Positions 51,501 to 58,764 of a DNA stretch of 64,000 nucleotides are shown here, piece after piece. A program made the translations under genes and the position numbers. Each line of letters opens with the position of its first letter. Position 1 is the first letter of the stretch. The notes beneath the pieces are model-generated. The model was not told where the DNA came from, did no database searches, and saw only the letters and a list, made by a program, of their open reading frames with translations. Origin of the DNA: Desulfofustis sp. PB-SRB1 (GTDB lineage Bacteria; Desulfobacterota; Desulfobulbia; Desulfobulbales; Desulfocapsaceae); contig JAEQMT010000009.1 in assembly GCA_016722945.1 (NCBI GenBank), forward strand, positions 62,001-126,000, in the 5' to 3' direction.

Positions 51501-51517
51501 AGCTTCGGGAATTTTGA
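48503..51517 (+). CDS. Receiver-like / PEP-synthase N-domain (PPDK_N) fusion protein
   Basis: This 1004-residue protein has three regions. Residues 30-150 resemble a receiver domain, but the phosphoacceptor Asp is replaced (FDLVVTMPFLSS). A second receiver-like stretch covers about 170-320 (VRVIIYVEDSAEYR, FAVISDARYSRGG). From about residue 430 comes a PPDK_N / PEP-pyruvate-binding ATP-grasp region (GPIGGKARGLAFMW, VPLSVRSSSLMEDGHFRPYA, AVIVQEVVGG, FYLLQIRPM). No phosphohistidine (TSHAA-type) domain and no PEP-binding barrel are present, so it is not a complete PEP synthase. A signalling kinase or phosphotransferase role is possible. Confidence 0.85.
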   Translation: MNLSAAVLPSRFDPHFQVFHELMPFKVQQILLVSSLYDAFIMEEDGSITSKIIHEYHGLNLSKAPRVTRVSSGEEALELLEQRHFDLVVTMPFLSSMNAYELGARIKQKFPGLPVVLLVHNVRTIRPLTQQYDPAVIDNVFVWCCEDDLLLAIIKNVEDHANVDNDIARAMVRVIIYVEDSAEYRSLFLPAIYHEVVRQTQAVLDESINERHRLLRMRARPKILMARNYEEAMDLYHRYKPYLFAVISDARYSRGGRVDGRAGERFLARVREEIPDLPLLMISSEEENRKAAEAIPAVFISKHSADMRAELEHFFTTYLGFGDFVFRRPDGTPIRHASNLIEFMQALREVPDESIQYHALRNHFSNWVMARSEVRLARELHRDFIGDIHQVAAMRENLIERVRELRRRRQKGVVTGFNRDRYDPEITEFVKIGTGPIGGKARGLAFMWAHLQQAVEKESILARYPVHIPKTLVISADGFDDFIDVNHLHIDGKMNDEQIADIFIDSLLPDWLRRDLHGFLERCQVPLSVRSSSLMEDGHFRPYAGLYSTYFLTNNHESFEERLSQLECAVKMVYASTWFESPQSFSRGAGASNREDAMAVIVQEVVGGLYNGAWYPPLSGVAQSHNYYPVQGMLPTEGIAHVAVGVGKTVVEGERNLRFSPAHPQKLIQFSSVDDILENCQRRFYALNMEDPGCLNRAQGNLRSYQVQQRAADEPIRLLCSTYIPEEHRIRDVDMAGVKIPTFAQMLKHGAYPLAEILTELLNIGRQAIGSEVEIEFGVAMGDTLGESRFYLLQIRPMVTGGEAADVGICAHEIEQAFCYSTQSLGHGRVSDIFDVIFVKPDSFDPAATRDIAREIGIFNRNMAAAGRSYLLIGPGRWGTNDHWLGIPVQWSDISRVHGIVELRGKMLRADPSQGSHFFQNITSLGIPYLTVDEQNGGKRREDSDYFDWGWLLDQPAVADGTWVRHVRIPMGVTIKCDGKMSTGIIMCRTDLIDRECAPELREF

Positions 51518-51534
51518 ATGACTGATGGTGTTGT

Positions 51535-51695
51535 GATGGGCTTGTAAAAACCCTTATTCCCGTCATACCGGAATTGACCCGACACCCATCATTAATTGAA
51601 ATCACTGGATTCCCGCTGCAGCCTGCCCTTGAGTGTTGTTATCGAGGGCGGGAATGACGGTAGCAAGCAATTTTGAGGTTTTTACGAGCCAATCA
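51535..51695 (-). repeat. MITE-A copy with extended centre, about 161 bp
   Basis: Ends GATGGGCTTGTAAAAACCC and GGTTTTTACGAGCCAATCA. The centre has the 32-bp insert found at 19.5 and 22.3 kb, in reverse orientation. Confidence 0.8.
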
Positions 51696-51817
51696 TGTTG
51701 TAAAGAACCTGAAATTTCTCTCTTTCGTTATTGCCGCGAACGCGGGAATCGAGAACTTGGATCAGTTCTGGAAACAGGAGAAAGTTTCAATTTTTTATCC
51801 AGCAAGGAGACAGAACC

Positions 51818-53167
51818 ATGGATGCCATTGTTGAAATGACCAAATCACGCGATCCTGAGCAGTACGAGTTTCACCAGGCCGTCAAAGAGGTGGTGGAGTC
51901 GGTGAAACCGGTGCTCGACCGCAACCCTGAATATCGTCAGCAGGCGGTACTGGAACGCATTACCGAGCCGGAGCGGGTGGTGATGTTTCGGGTGCCGTGG
52001 ATGGCCGATAGCGGCCAGGTGAAGGTGAACCGCGGATTCCGGGTGGAGATGAACAGCGCCATCGGCCCCTACAAGGGGGGCCTTCGGTTTCATCCGTCGG
52101 TAAACCTTGGCATTATCAAGTTTCTCGCCTTTGAACAGGTGTTCAAGAATTCGCTGACCACACTGGCCATGGGAGGCGGCAAGGGCGGCTCCGATTTCGA
52201 TCCGAAGGGTAAATCAGACAACGAGGTGATGCGGTTCTGTCAATCGTTCATGGCTGAGCTGTTTCGCCATATCGGCGCCAATACCGATGTGCCGGCCGGC
52301 GATATCGGCGTCGGCGCCCGCGAGATCGGCTATCTCTTCGGTATGTACAAGAAGATCAAAAATGAGTTCACCGGGGTGCTTACCGGTAAAAGCCTTAACT
52401 GGGGCGGCAGCCTGATTCGCCCCGAGGCCACCGGCTACGGGGTGGTCTATTTTGCCGCCGAGATGATGCAGACCCGCGACGAGACTCTGGAGGGTAAAAC
52501 ATGTCTGGTATCGGGTTCCGGCAACGTTGCCCAGTTCACTACCCAGAAGATTCTCGATCTGGGGGGAAAGGTGGTCACCCTGTCCGATTCCGCCGGTTAC
52601 ATCTACGATGAGAAGGGAATCGACCGGGACAAGCTTGCCTTTGTCATGGAGCTGAAAAATCTGCGACGCGGCCGTATCTATGAGTATGCCGACAAATACC
52701 CGGAAGCGGTCTATACCCCGGTGGATCCCAACCTTGACTATAATCCGCTGTGGAATCACCCGGCCCAGTGCGCCATGCCGTGTGCTACCCAGAACGAGAT
52801 CAATGAAAAGGACGCAAACAACCTGCTGAAAAACGGGGTCTATCTGGTCAGTGAGGGGGCGAACATGCCCTCCACCCCGGAGGCGGTGGATATCTTTATC
52901 GACAACACCATCCTCTATGGCCCCGGCAAGGCGGCCAATGCCGGCGGGGTGGCAGTGTCCGGGCTGGAGATGGCGCAGAATTCCATGCGTCTCTCATGGC
53001 CGCGTGATGAGGTTGACGACCGGCTCAAACAGATCATGCACTCCATCCATAAGACCTGTGTCGATGCCGCCACCAGCTATGGCCAGAGTGGCAACTACGT
53101 GGCCGGCGCCAATATCGCCGGTTTCGTCAAGGTGGTGAACGCCATGCTCGATCAGGGGCTGGTATAG
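51818..53167 (+). CDS. gdhA: NADP-type glutamate dehydrogenase
   Basis: This 449-residue enzyme makes glutamate from 2-oxoglutarate and ammonia. Its length equals the E. coli-type hexameric GdhA. Motifs are the substrate site GPYKGGLRFHPSVNLG, catalytic Lys in MGGGKGGSDFDPKGKS, DVPAGDIGVGAREIG and the nucleotide-binding VSGSGNVAQFTTQK. ATG 51818 has AAGGAGA upstream; the open frame from 51731 would add 29 residues from the upstream spacer. It stands alone after a MITE-A and before bpt. Confidence 0.97.
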   Translation: MDAIVEMTKSRDPEQYEFHQAVKEVVESVKPVLDRNPEYRQQAVLERITEPERVVMFRVPWMADSGQVKVNRGFRVEMNSAIGPYKGGLRFHPSVNLGIIKFLAFEQVFKNSLTTLAMGGGKGGSDFDPKGKSDNEVMRFCQSFMAELFRHIGANTDVPAGDIGVGAREIGYLFGMYKKIKNEFTGVLTGKSLNWGGSLIRPEATGYGVVYFAAEMMQTRDETLEGKTCLVSGSGNVAQFTTQKILDLGGKVVTLSDSAGYIYDEKGIDRDKLAFVMELKNLRRGRIYEYADKYPEAVYTPVDPNLDYNPLWNHPAQCAMPCATQNEINEKDANNLLKNGVYLVSEGANMPSTPEAVDIFIDNTILYGPGKAANAGGVAVSGLEMAQNSMRLSWPRDEVDDRLKQIMHSIHKTCVDAATSYGQSGNYVAGANIAGFVKVVNAMLDQGLV

Positions 53168-53190
53168 CAGAACATTTCGGGATACGTCCG

Positions 53191-53988
53191 GTGGCATCCT
53201 ACGACAGACACTCCAGCCAGGAGTTTGCCCGCATCTCCCGGCGGCTGGATCGCTATTTTGTCTCCATTCCCATGGACTGTCCGTACCAGTTGCCATGTAC
53301 GGCGGTTTTTTATCAGGCCCTGTTCGGCCCCCTCACCGATCACCTGATGGAGCTCTTTCTCGATGCCGGATACCGCCGTAACGGCAATATGCTCTACACC
53401 ATGCACTGTCCCGATTGCCAGGGCTGCATTCCCATTCGTATCGATCCGTCGCGGTGGCGACCAACCCGCTCTCAGCGCAGGGTTAGGCGGCGCAACGATG
53501 ATCTTGAGGTACGTATTGGACCGGTGCAGATGACCCATGAAAGTCTCGATCTGTGTGAGCGATTCCTGCGTACCCGATACCCCCACAAGCACAATACGGC
53601 GGTGGGGTACTATTCCGGTTTTTTCCTCAACCATATTATCACCACCCTGGAGTTTCAGTATCGACTGGACGGCCGTCTGGTGGGCGGCGGGATCGCCGAT
53701 ATCGGTGAAAACTGGATGAATGCGGTCTATTTCTACTTCGACCCCGATGAAGCCAAACGCGGGCTGGGCAATTTCAACATCATTACCATGATCGAGTTCT
53801 GCCGGGAAAAGCAGATAGAGCATCTCTATCTTGGCTACTACATACCCACCGTGCCGGCCATGGCCTACAAGGCCCGTTTTACCCCCCATTATCTGCGGCT
53901 GCACGGCGACTGGCGGCTGATGGAGAAAGGCGACGTCATCCCGCCCGGCATATTGTGCGGTGAGTCGGCTTTCGGAGACCGGCAATGA
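53191..53988 (+). CDS. bpt: Aspartate/glutamate leucyltransferase (Bpt)
   Basis: This 265-residue aminoacyl-tRNA-protein transferase adds Leu to N-terminal Asp or Glu of proteins, marking them for ClpS/ClpAP (N-degron pathway). The ATE_N Cys cluster is CPYQLPCTAVFY plus CPDCQGC. The C-terminal GNAT-like half has GGGIADIGENWMNAVYFYFD and YLGYYIP. It starts at GTG 53191 with a weak ribosome site and overlaps the next gene by 4 bp. Confidence 0.93.
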   Translation: MASYDRHSSQEFARISRRLDRYFVSIPMDCPYQLPCTAVFYQALFGPLTDHLMELFLDAGYRRNGNMLYTMHCPDCQGCIPIRIDPSRWRPTRSQRRVRRRNDDLEVRIGPVQMTHESLDLCERFLRTRYPHKHNTAVGYYSGFFLNHIITTLEFQYRLDGRLVGGGIADIGENWMNAVYFYFDPDEAKRGLGNFNIITMIEFCREKQIEHLYLGYYIPTVPAMAYKARFTPHYLRLHGDWRLMEKGDVIPPGILCGESAFGDRQ

Positions 53989-54995
53989 AAGAGGCGTTGT
54001 TCTACCGCCAGGGCCGTGAACGGGCGGTGGTGTGCGGGCTCTGCAGCCATCATTGTGTGATAGAGGATGGTAGACGCGGTCTCTGCGGGGTGCGGGAAAA
54101 CAGGGGCGGCGTCCTCTACAGCCTCAATTACGGTAAAATCGCCGCCGAGCATCTGGATCCGGTGGAGAAAAAGCCATTGTTTCACCTTCTGCCCGGCTCG
54201 CTGACCTACTCTCTGGCCACGGTGGGCTGCAACTTCAGTTGCCTGCACTGCCAGAACCATACGCTGTCGCAAAGCGGTACCCAGGTAGAACAGTTTCCCC
54301 ATGCTCAACGAACTCCGGCCCAGATCGTCGAGACGGCGCTGCGGGCCGGGGCTGAATCGCTCAGTTTCACCTATTCGGAGCCCACCGTATTCTATGAATT
54401 TGCCGCCGATTGTTGCCGGCTGGCCCATGACAACGGCTTGAAAACCATCTTCGTCTCAAACGGCTACATGAGCCGCTCCGCCGCCACTGCCCTGTGTAAT
54501 CTGGTGGACGGCATCAATATCGACGTGAAGGCTTACTCGGAGAAATTTTACCACCAGATCTGCGGCGGCCGGCTGGCCCAGGTGCTTGACAACGTTCGCT
54601 ACTTCTTCGATCACGGGGTGTGGGTGGAAGTAACCACATTGGTGATCCCGGGCCTTAACGACAGTGATGAGGAGTTGGGTGCCATTGCCCGGTTTCTGGC
54701 GACTATCGACCCCCAACTGCCCTGGCATGTCTCAGCCTTTCGCCCCATCTTTCAGATGCTGGACCGGCCGGCAACTCCGCCGAAGAAGCTGCACACCGCC
54801 CGTGATATTGGCCAGTCCGCCGGTCTCAAACACGTCTACACCGGCAACATCCCCGGCAGTGGCGGCGAAAATACCTGTTGTCCCGGCTGCGGGAACACAG
54901 TGATCAAACGCCGGGGCTATATGATCGTGGAACACTTAATGAAGCAGGGCAATTGTCCCGCGTGTGACACGAAGGTTGCCGGAGTGTGGGAATGA
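53985..54995 (+). CDS. amrS: AmmeMemoRadiSam system radical SAM enzyme (AmrS)
   Basis: This 336-residue protein begins EALFYRQGRERAVVCGLCSH, typical of AmrS/PflA-like proteins. The 4Fe-4S motif CNFSCLHC is at residues 82-89, and NIDVKAYSEKFYHQICGGRL and IPGLNDSDEELGAIARF follow. The C-terminus has a Cys-rich knuckle (CCPGCGNTVIKRRGY, NCPACDTK). The usual partners AmmeMemo (AmrA/AmrB) are not next to it, and its substrate is not established. It overlaps bpt by 4 bp. Confidence 0.92.
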   Translation: MKEALFYRQGRERAVVCGLCSHHCVIEDGRRGLCGVRENRGGVLYSLNYGKIAAEHLDPVEKKPLFHLLPGSLTYSLATVGCNFSCLHCQNHTLSQSGTQVEQFPHAQRTPAQIVETALRAGAESLSFTYSEPTVFYEFAADCCRLAHDNGLKTIFVSNGYMSRSAATALCNLVDGINIDVKAYSEKFYHQICGGRLAQVLDNVRYFFDHGVWVEVTTLVIPGLNDSDEELGAIARFLATIDPQLPWHVSAFRPIFQMLDRPATPPKKLHTARDIGQSAGLKHVYTGNIPGSGGENTCCPGCGNTVIKRRGYMIVEHLMKQGNCPACDTKVAGVWE

Positions 54996-55055
54996 AACCC
55001 GCTATAAGAGCGTTACTTGCATCAGCCGTCCCCCTTCACCACCGGTTAAGAGCAC

Positions 55056-55787
55056 ATGATTAGAACGATTATCTGGTATACCTTTTTCTGGCTTTATCAG
55101 GTGGTGAGCCTGGTTTTATTTATTCCACTGCTGGTATTGCGGTTGGCCGGGATGAAACAGCGTGAAGCTGCCCTGGCGCATTATTTCGTTCGGTCCTGGG
55201 CCCGGCAGATGATTGGTGCGGCCGGAGCAGTGGTGACGGTGCGCGGCTTGAGCAATATCCCAGCTCACGGCAAATATTGCATAGTTGCCAACCATCAGGG
55301 TGGTTTCGATATTCCGCTGCTACTCGGTTATATGCCGAAAATTGCAGGATTTATTGCCAAAAAAGAGTTGAAATATGTGCCGATAATGAGCGGCTGGATG
55401 AGGGAGATCCACTGCGTTTTTCTCGATCGCAGCAATCGGCGTGCCGCCTCGACTGCCATTGCACAGGCGGTTGAGCAGGTTCAAAACGGTCACCCGTTGA
55501 TCATTTTTCCTGAGGGAACGAGAAGCAGAAGTGGTCGGATGAACACCTTTAAACCCGGCAGCCTTAAGCTGCCGATACGCGCAAAAGCGCTCATTATTCC
55601 TGTTACCATAGATGGGTCATACCTGCTCAAGGAAGCAAACGGCGGGCTGATGCGGCCGGGCAATGTAACGATCACGGTGCACCCGTCTGTCGATGCGACA
55701 CCGTTTAGTGAAAGCCAGACCCAGGAACTGGCCGAGAGGTTGTCCGGGATTATTCAATCAGGCTTTATCTCCCCGGAAACCAAATGA
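55056..55787 (+). CDS. plsC: 1-acyl-sn-glycerol-3-phosphate acyltransferase (PlsC)
   Basis: This 243-residue membrane-bound enzyme makes phosphatidic acid from lysophosphatidic acid. The catalytic motif is NHQGGFD (HX4D form), the glycerol-phosphate site is FPEGTRSRSG, and FLDRSNRRAA and VTIDGSYLL follow. An N-terminal hydrophobic segment (FFWLYQVVSLVLFIPLLVL) anchors it. It follows amrS by 60 bp. Confidence 0.93.
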   Translation: MIRTIIWYTFFWLYQVVSLVLFIPLLVLRLAGMKQREAALAHYFVRSWARQMIGAAGAVVTVRGLSNIPAHGKYCIVANHQGGFDIPLLLGYMPKIAGFIAKKELKYVPIMSGWMREIHCVFLDRSNRRAASTAIAQAVEQVQNGHPLIIFPEGTRSRSGRMNTFKPGSLKLPIRAKALIIPVTIDGSYLLKEANGGLMRPGNVTITVHPSVDATPFSESQTQELAERLSGIIQSGFISPETK

Positions 55788-55829
55788 AAGCTATTCTGAA
55801 AAAGAGAATCGACGAGGAACCTTTATCTC

Positions 55830-56219
55830 TTACCGTTGGAAACAAGATTTGAATGGCTTGATCTGGAGATTCTTAAATGGCTTGTAATGTTTAACGTTTG
55901 CCGTCAGGATGGTTTGTCCATGAACAAGAGCGGTTGCTCCAATAAGAGCATCCGCAATCTCCACAGAGTGACTGAGGAAAAACTGTTCCACCCAAAACAT
56001 TGCCTGAGTCGATATCTCTTCTGAAACATACAAAATATTAGTATTCCACACATGAAATGCCTTTCGCAACTCATACAACTCTTTCTTGCTGCGCATACCC
56101 TGGACGAGTTCCATGTAGGTTATGGCTGAAATGTTGAAATCCGTGCACTCGTTTATTGCGGTAAACGCGTTTTTATCGCCACGCAAATACCAAATGAGAA
56201 CATCTGTATCGATGATCAT
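55830..56219 (-). CDS. vapC: VapC-type PIN-domain toxin
   Basis: This 129-residue RNase toxin has the PIN acidic set: Asp4 and Asp6 in MIIDTDVLIWYLRG, Glu in ISAITYMELVQG, and Asp in HSVEIADALIGATAL. VapC enzymes cleave tRNA or rRNA and are held by a VapB-type antitoxin. The antitoxin gene lies upstream on the same strand, but a MITE-B has inserted between its stop codon and this ATG, so ribosome coupling and the native ribosome site are lost or changed. Confidence 0.93.
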   Translation of the reverse strand: MIIDTDVLIWYLRGDKNAFTAINECTDFNISAITYMELVQGMRSKKELYELRKAFHVWNTNILYVSEEISTQAMFWVEQFFLSHSVEIADALIGATALVHGQTILTANVKHYKPFKNLQIKPFKSCFQR

Positions 56220-56222
56220 TTA

Positions 56223-56363
56223 GGGAGCCTTGAAAAATGAGAATTTTCGTTCAAGATCAAGGCGCGAGGAAAATTTTACCGCAGGCATATGGCTGATATT
56301 GCCAGGATAAAATTTTTTGAGCAACACGGAGATTGGGTGAAAAGACCGTTTTTCAAGGTTCCC
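56223..56363 (+). repeat. MITE-B copy inside the vapBC pair, TSD TTTA
   Basis: A 141-bp copy with inverted ends GGGAGCCTTGAAAAATG and TTTTTCAAGGTTCCC. TTTA is duplicated at 56219-56222 and 56364-56367. Before insertion the sequence read TAA-ATG, the antitoxin stop directly followed by the toxin start. Confidence 0.93.
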
Positions 56364-56364
56364 T

Positions 56365-56598
56365 TTAGAATCTTTTTTGGCGTAGTTTCCTCACATAGTC
56401 ACCGACATCTTTCGTTGCCTCATAATCTTTCCACATACCAAAAAGATCATCAGGTTCTCTAACATTTTGCTCTTGCTGGTATGGGACAAGCTTTGCACAG
56501 GGTTTTCCCCGATAGGTAATTATGACCTCTTCACCTCTACTAACGGTGTCGATGAGCTTTTTGGTCTTGAATCTCAAATCCTTCGCGGTGGCTTTCAT
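56365..56598 (-). CDS. Phd/YefM-type antitoxin of vapC
   Basis: This 77-residue protein (MKATAKDLRFKTKKLIDTVS, RGEEVIITYRGKPCAKLVPY) has a Phd-like DNA-binding fold and a charged C-terminal tail (YVRKLRQKRF) to bind the toxin. Its TAA stop uses bases of the MITE target duplication. A perfect inverted repeat 21 bp upstream of the start is a likely autoregulatory operator. Confidence 0.9.
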   Translation of the reverse strand: MKATAKDLRFKTKKLIDTVSRGEEVIITYRGKPCAKLVPYQQEQNVREPDDLFGMWKDYEATKDVGDYVRKLRQKRF

Positions 56599-56619
56599 GA
56601 TACATCATCCTCGTACGTA

Positions 56620-56647
56620 TTAGTATACACTCACAAGTGTATACTAA
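56620..56647. promoter_or_regulatory. Operator-like inverted repeat upstream of the vapB-type gene
   Basis: Perfect 12-bp arms TTAGTATACACT and AGTGTATACTAA enclose CACA. It contains TATACT-type -10 sequences. Position and symmetry fit a site bound by the antitoxin or toxin-antitoxin complex. Confidence 0.7.
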
Positions 56648-56684
56648 TCCGGGATACATGTCAACCTGCCGTAACCAGTCCGCG

Positions 56685-56824
56685 GGGAACCTTGAAAAGA
56701 TGAGAATTTTCGTGCACAATCGAAGGCCAAGGAAACTTTTGCCGTAGGCCGACCCTTTATTCCAGGGATGAAATCTTTTGAGCAGCGAGTGGAGTGGGCG
56801 AAAAGGCTATTTTTCAAGGCTCCC
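56685..56824 (+). repeat. MITE-B copy, about 140 bp
   Basis: Ends GGGAACCTTGAAAAGATG and TTTTTCAAGGCTCCC. It is more diverged inside than the copy 320 bp away. It lies directly upstream of the ghrA-like gene. No target duplication is visible. Confidence 0.78.
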
Positions 56825-56859
56825 TTAAAGGGCCGTTACCTCACCCCAAGGAGCGACGT

Positions 56860-57798
56860 ATGTCTGAGATAAAAGTTGCCTATTATTCCGAACTTGACGA
56901 TCAGGCTCAGTGGGAAGAGATGATGGGGGCGCTGCTGCCGGAGTTACGGGTGTATCCATTGACCCAGCTTGGCGGTGACGAGCAGATGGATTTCGCCGTG
57001 GTCTGGAACCCACCGCCGGGCGCTTTGGCCGGATTACCGGGGCTCAGGGCAATTTTCAATATGGGTGCCGGGGTGGATGCGCTGGTGGGTGATGCGACCC
57101 TGCCCAAGGGTGTTCCCATTATTCGGTTGGTTGATGAGCGCCTTACCCAGCGGATGAAAGAGTATGCCGTACTGCACGTATTGCGCTATCACCGTCTGGC
57201 GCCGCTGTATGAGGATATGCAGAGAAAGAAACAGTGGCGGGCTGTACAGACCCCGGTAGCCCAGGAGCGCGTCGTCGGTGTGCTTGGTCTGGGCGCCATT
57301 GGTGCCGCCTGCGCCGAGGCCCTGCACACCCTGGGGTTTAGGGTGCTGGGCTGGTCACGCACCGCGAAACAGCTGCCGAATATGAGCTGTTACTCCGGTA
57401 TGGCCCAGTTACCGGAATTTATCAGACAATTGGACATTGCCCTGTTTGTCCTGCCCCTTACCCCGCACACCGATGGCCTGCTGAACTATGAGCTGATCGG
57501 CCAGATGAAGCGGGGCGTCTGTTTGATAAATATCGGCCGCGGCCGGGTGCAGCGCGAGGGCGATATTCTGCAAGGTCTTGCCGACGGAACAATCGGCGGC
57601 GTCACCCTTGATGTGTTCGAGCATGAACCGCTGGCCGATGACAGTCCCTTATGGGATCACCCCGCCGTTACCATTACCCCGCATGTAGCCGGAATTACCG
57701 ATCCGCAAAGCGCCGCCCGCACCATTGTTGACGGGATGCGGGAGATATTGGCGGGAAGAGTGCCCAGTCACCTGGTGGATCGAACACGCGGCTATTAA
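56860..57798 (+). CDS. GhrA-like glyoxylate/hydroxypyruvate reductase
   Basis: This 312-residue D-2-hydroxyacid dehydrogenase has the same length as E. coli GhrA. The Rossmann motif is VVGVLGLGAIGAACAEALHT. The catalytic residues lie in INIGRGRVQREGDIL (Arg), DVFEHEPL (Glu) and DHPAVTITPHVAG (His). It reduces glyoxylate or hydroxypyruvate with NAD(P)H. ATG 56860 has AAGGAG upstream; an open frame from 56794 comes from the MITE-B end and is not a real start. Confidence 0.92.
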   Translation: MSEIKVAYYSELDDQAQWEEMMGALLPELRVYPLTQLGGDEQMDFAVVWNPPPGALAGLPGLRAIFNMGAGVDALVGDATLPKGVPIIRLVDERLTQRMKEYAVLHVLRYHRLAPLYEDMQRKKQWRAVQTPVAQERVVGVLGLGAIGAACAEALHTLGFRVLGWSRTAKQLPNMSCYSGMAQLPEFIRQLDIALFVLPLTPHTDGLLNYELIGQMKRGVCLINIGRGRVQREGDILQGLADGTIGGVTLDVFEHEPLADDSPLWDHPAVTITPHVAGITDPQSAARTIVDGMREILAGRVPSHLVDRTRGY

Positions 57799-57874
57799 TC
57801 CGCTGTACCGCTGCCATGCATCATAACGCAGCAATAATAATCGCGGCGCGTCGGGCTGCCGTGCTTACTTTTTA

Positions 57875-58009
57875 TAGTGTCGTCGTAAAAACCAATGTAC
57901 CAGTCATAACGGAGTTGACCCGACATTTGTAATTATTTGGAATCACTGGATTCCCGCTTTCGCGGGAATGACGATAGCAAGCAGTTTTGAGGATTTTCCG
58001 AGTCCATCA
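57875..58009 (-). repeat. MITE-A copy, about 135 bp
   Basis: Ends TAGTGTCGTCGTAAAAACC and GGATTTTCCGAGTCCATCA. The centre is the hairpin ATTCCCGCTTTCGCGGGAAT. Confidence 0.78.
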
Positions 58010-58054
58010 TGTATCATCACAACCCAACACCTCAATACAATGGGAGTAACAACC

Positions 58055-58633
58055 ATGAAAGCCATCCACCTGCTGTTAGCTTTTTGCGCCGCGCTGCTCA
58101 TCTTTAGTTTCCCGGTAAAGGCGGCGGATCTCGAAGACGGGTTCATGGGATATCGGTGGGGTGATGACGTCTGGCAGCATGACGGTCTGCAGGAGCTGTA
58201 TCGTAAGGGCGACCTCGTCTTTTATGCTGATCCCGGTCTTTCCTATGAGCTTGACGGTGCCGTTATCGGCGATGTGATCTATGGGTACTATCGTGAAAAA
58301 TTCTACTCCGTCTACGTTAATATCAGCTCTCTGGATACCTATGACGCGGTAATGCGCCACCTGAAGGAGAGCTACGGCCTGCCCGATATCAAGACCTCCA
58401 CCCAGGATAATTTCTACACCTACAAGTGGAAGTACCAGGATGTCTCCATCAAATTAAAAACCAATCGCAATGACGGCACCATGAAGGTCGCCTTCTATCA
58501 CGAGCCCACCGCTCAGGGACTCAATCGTGAGCGGATCATGCTCGATATCGAGCAGAGTGATCGGTTCTTTCCCCTGAAAAAGGGTGAAGATGTCGATATG
58601 AGGCCCTTTCTCGAATCGTGGGAGTTGCGCTGA
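58055..58633 (+). CDS. Exported hypothetical protein
   Basis: This 192-residue protein has a clear signal peptide (IHLLLAFCAALLIFSFPVKA cleaved before AD). The mature part has GFMGYRWGDDVW, a motif style seen in small periplasmic proteins of unknown role, then alternating strands rich in Tyr and Asp. I do not recognise the family. ATG 58055 has GGGAG upstream; the open frame from 57968 starts inside a MITE-A. Confidence 0.75.
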   Translation: MKAIHLLLAFCAALLIFSFPVKAADLEDGFMGYRWGDDVWQHDGLQELYRKGDLVFYADPGLSYELDGAVIGDVIYGYYREKFYSVYVNISSLDTYDAVMRHLKESYGLPDIKTSTQDNFYTYKWKYQDVSIKLKTNRNDGTMKVAFYHEPTAQGLNRERIMLDIEQSDRFFPLKKGEDVDMRPFLESWELR

Positions 58634-58641
58634 AGATTAAT

Positions 58642-58676
58642 GGGAGCCTTGAAAAATGAGAATGTTCGTTCAGGTT
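58642..58676 (+). repeat. MITE-B left end only
   Basis: GGGAGCCTTGAAAAATGAGA and the next 15 bases match family B, then the similarity ends. It is a truncated copy between two genes. Confidence 0.65.
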
Positions 58677-58764
58677 CGGTGCGTAATAGCTGGGCTGGTT
58701 CTTGGAAAAAATAGATTGCTGGAGTTTTCCTGTACGCATCTTCCCCACGATAATTTCGAGTATC

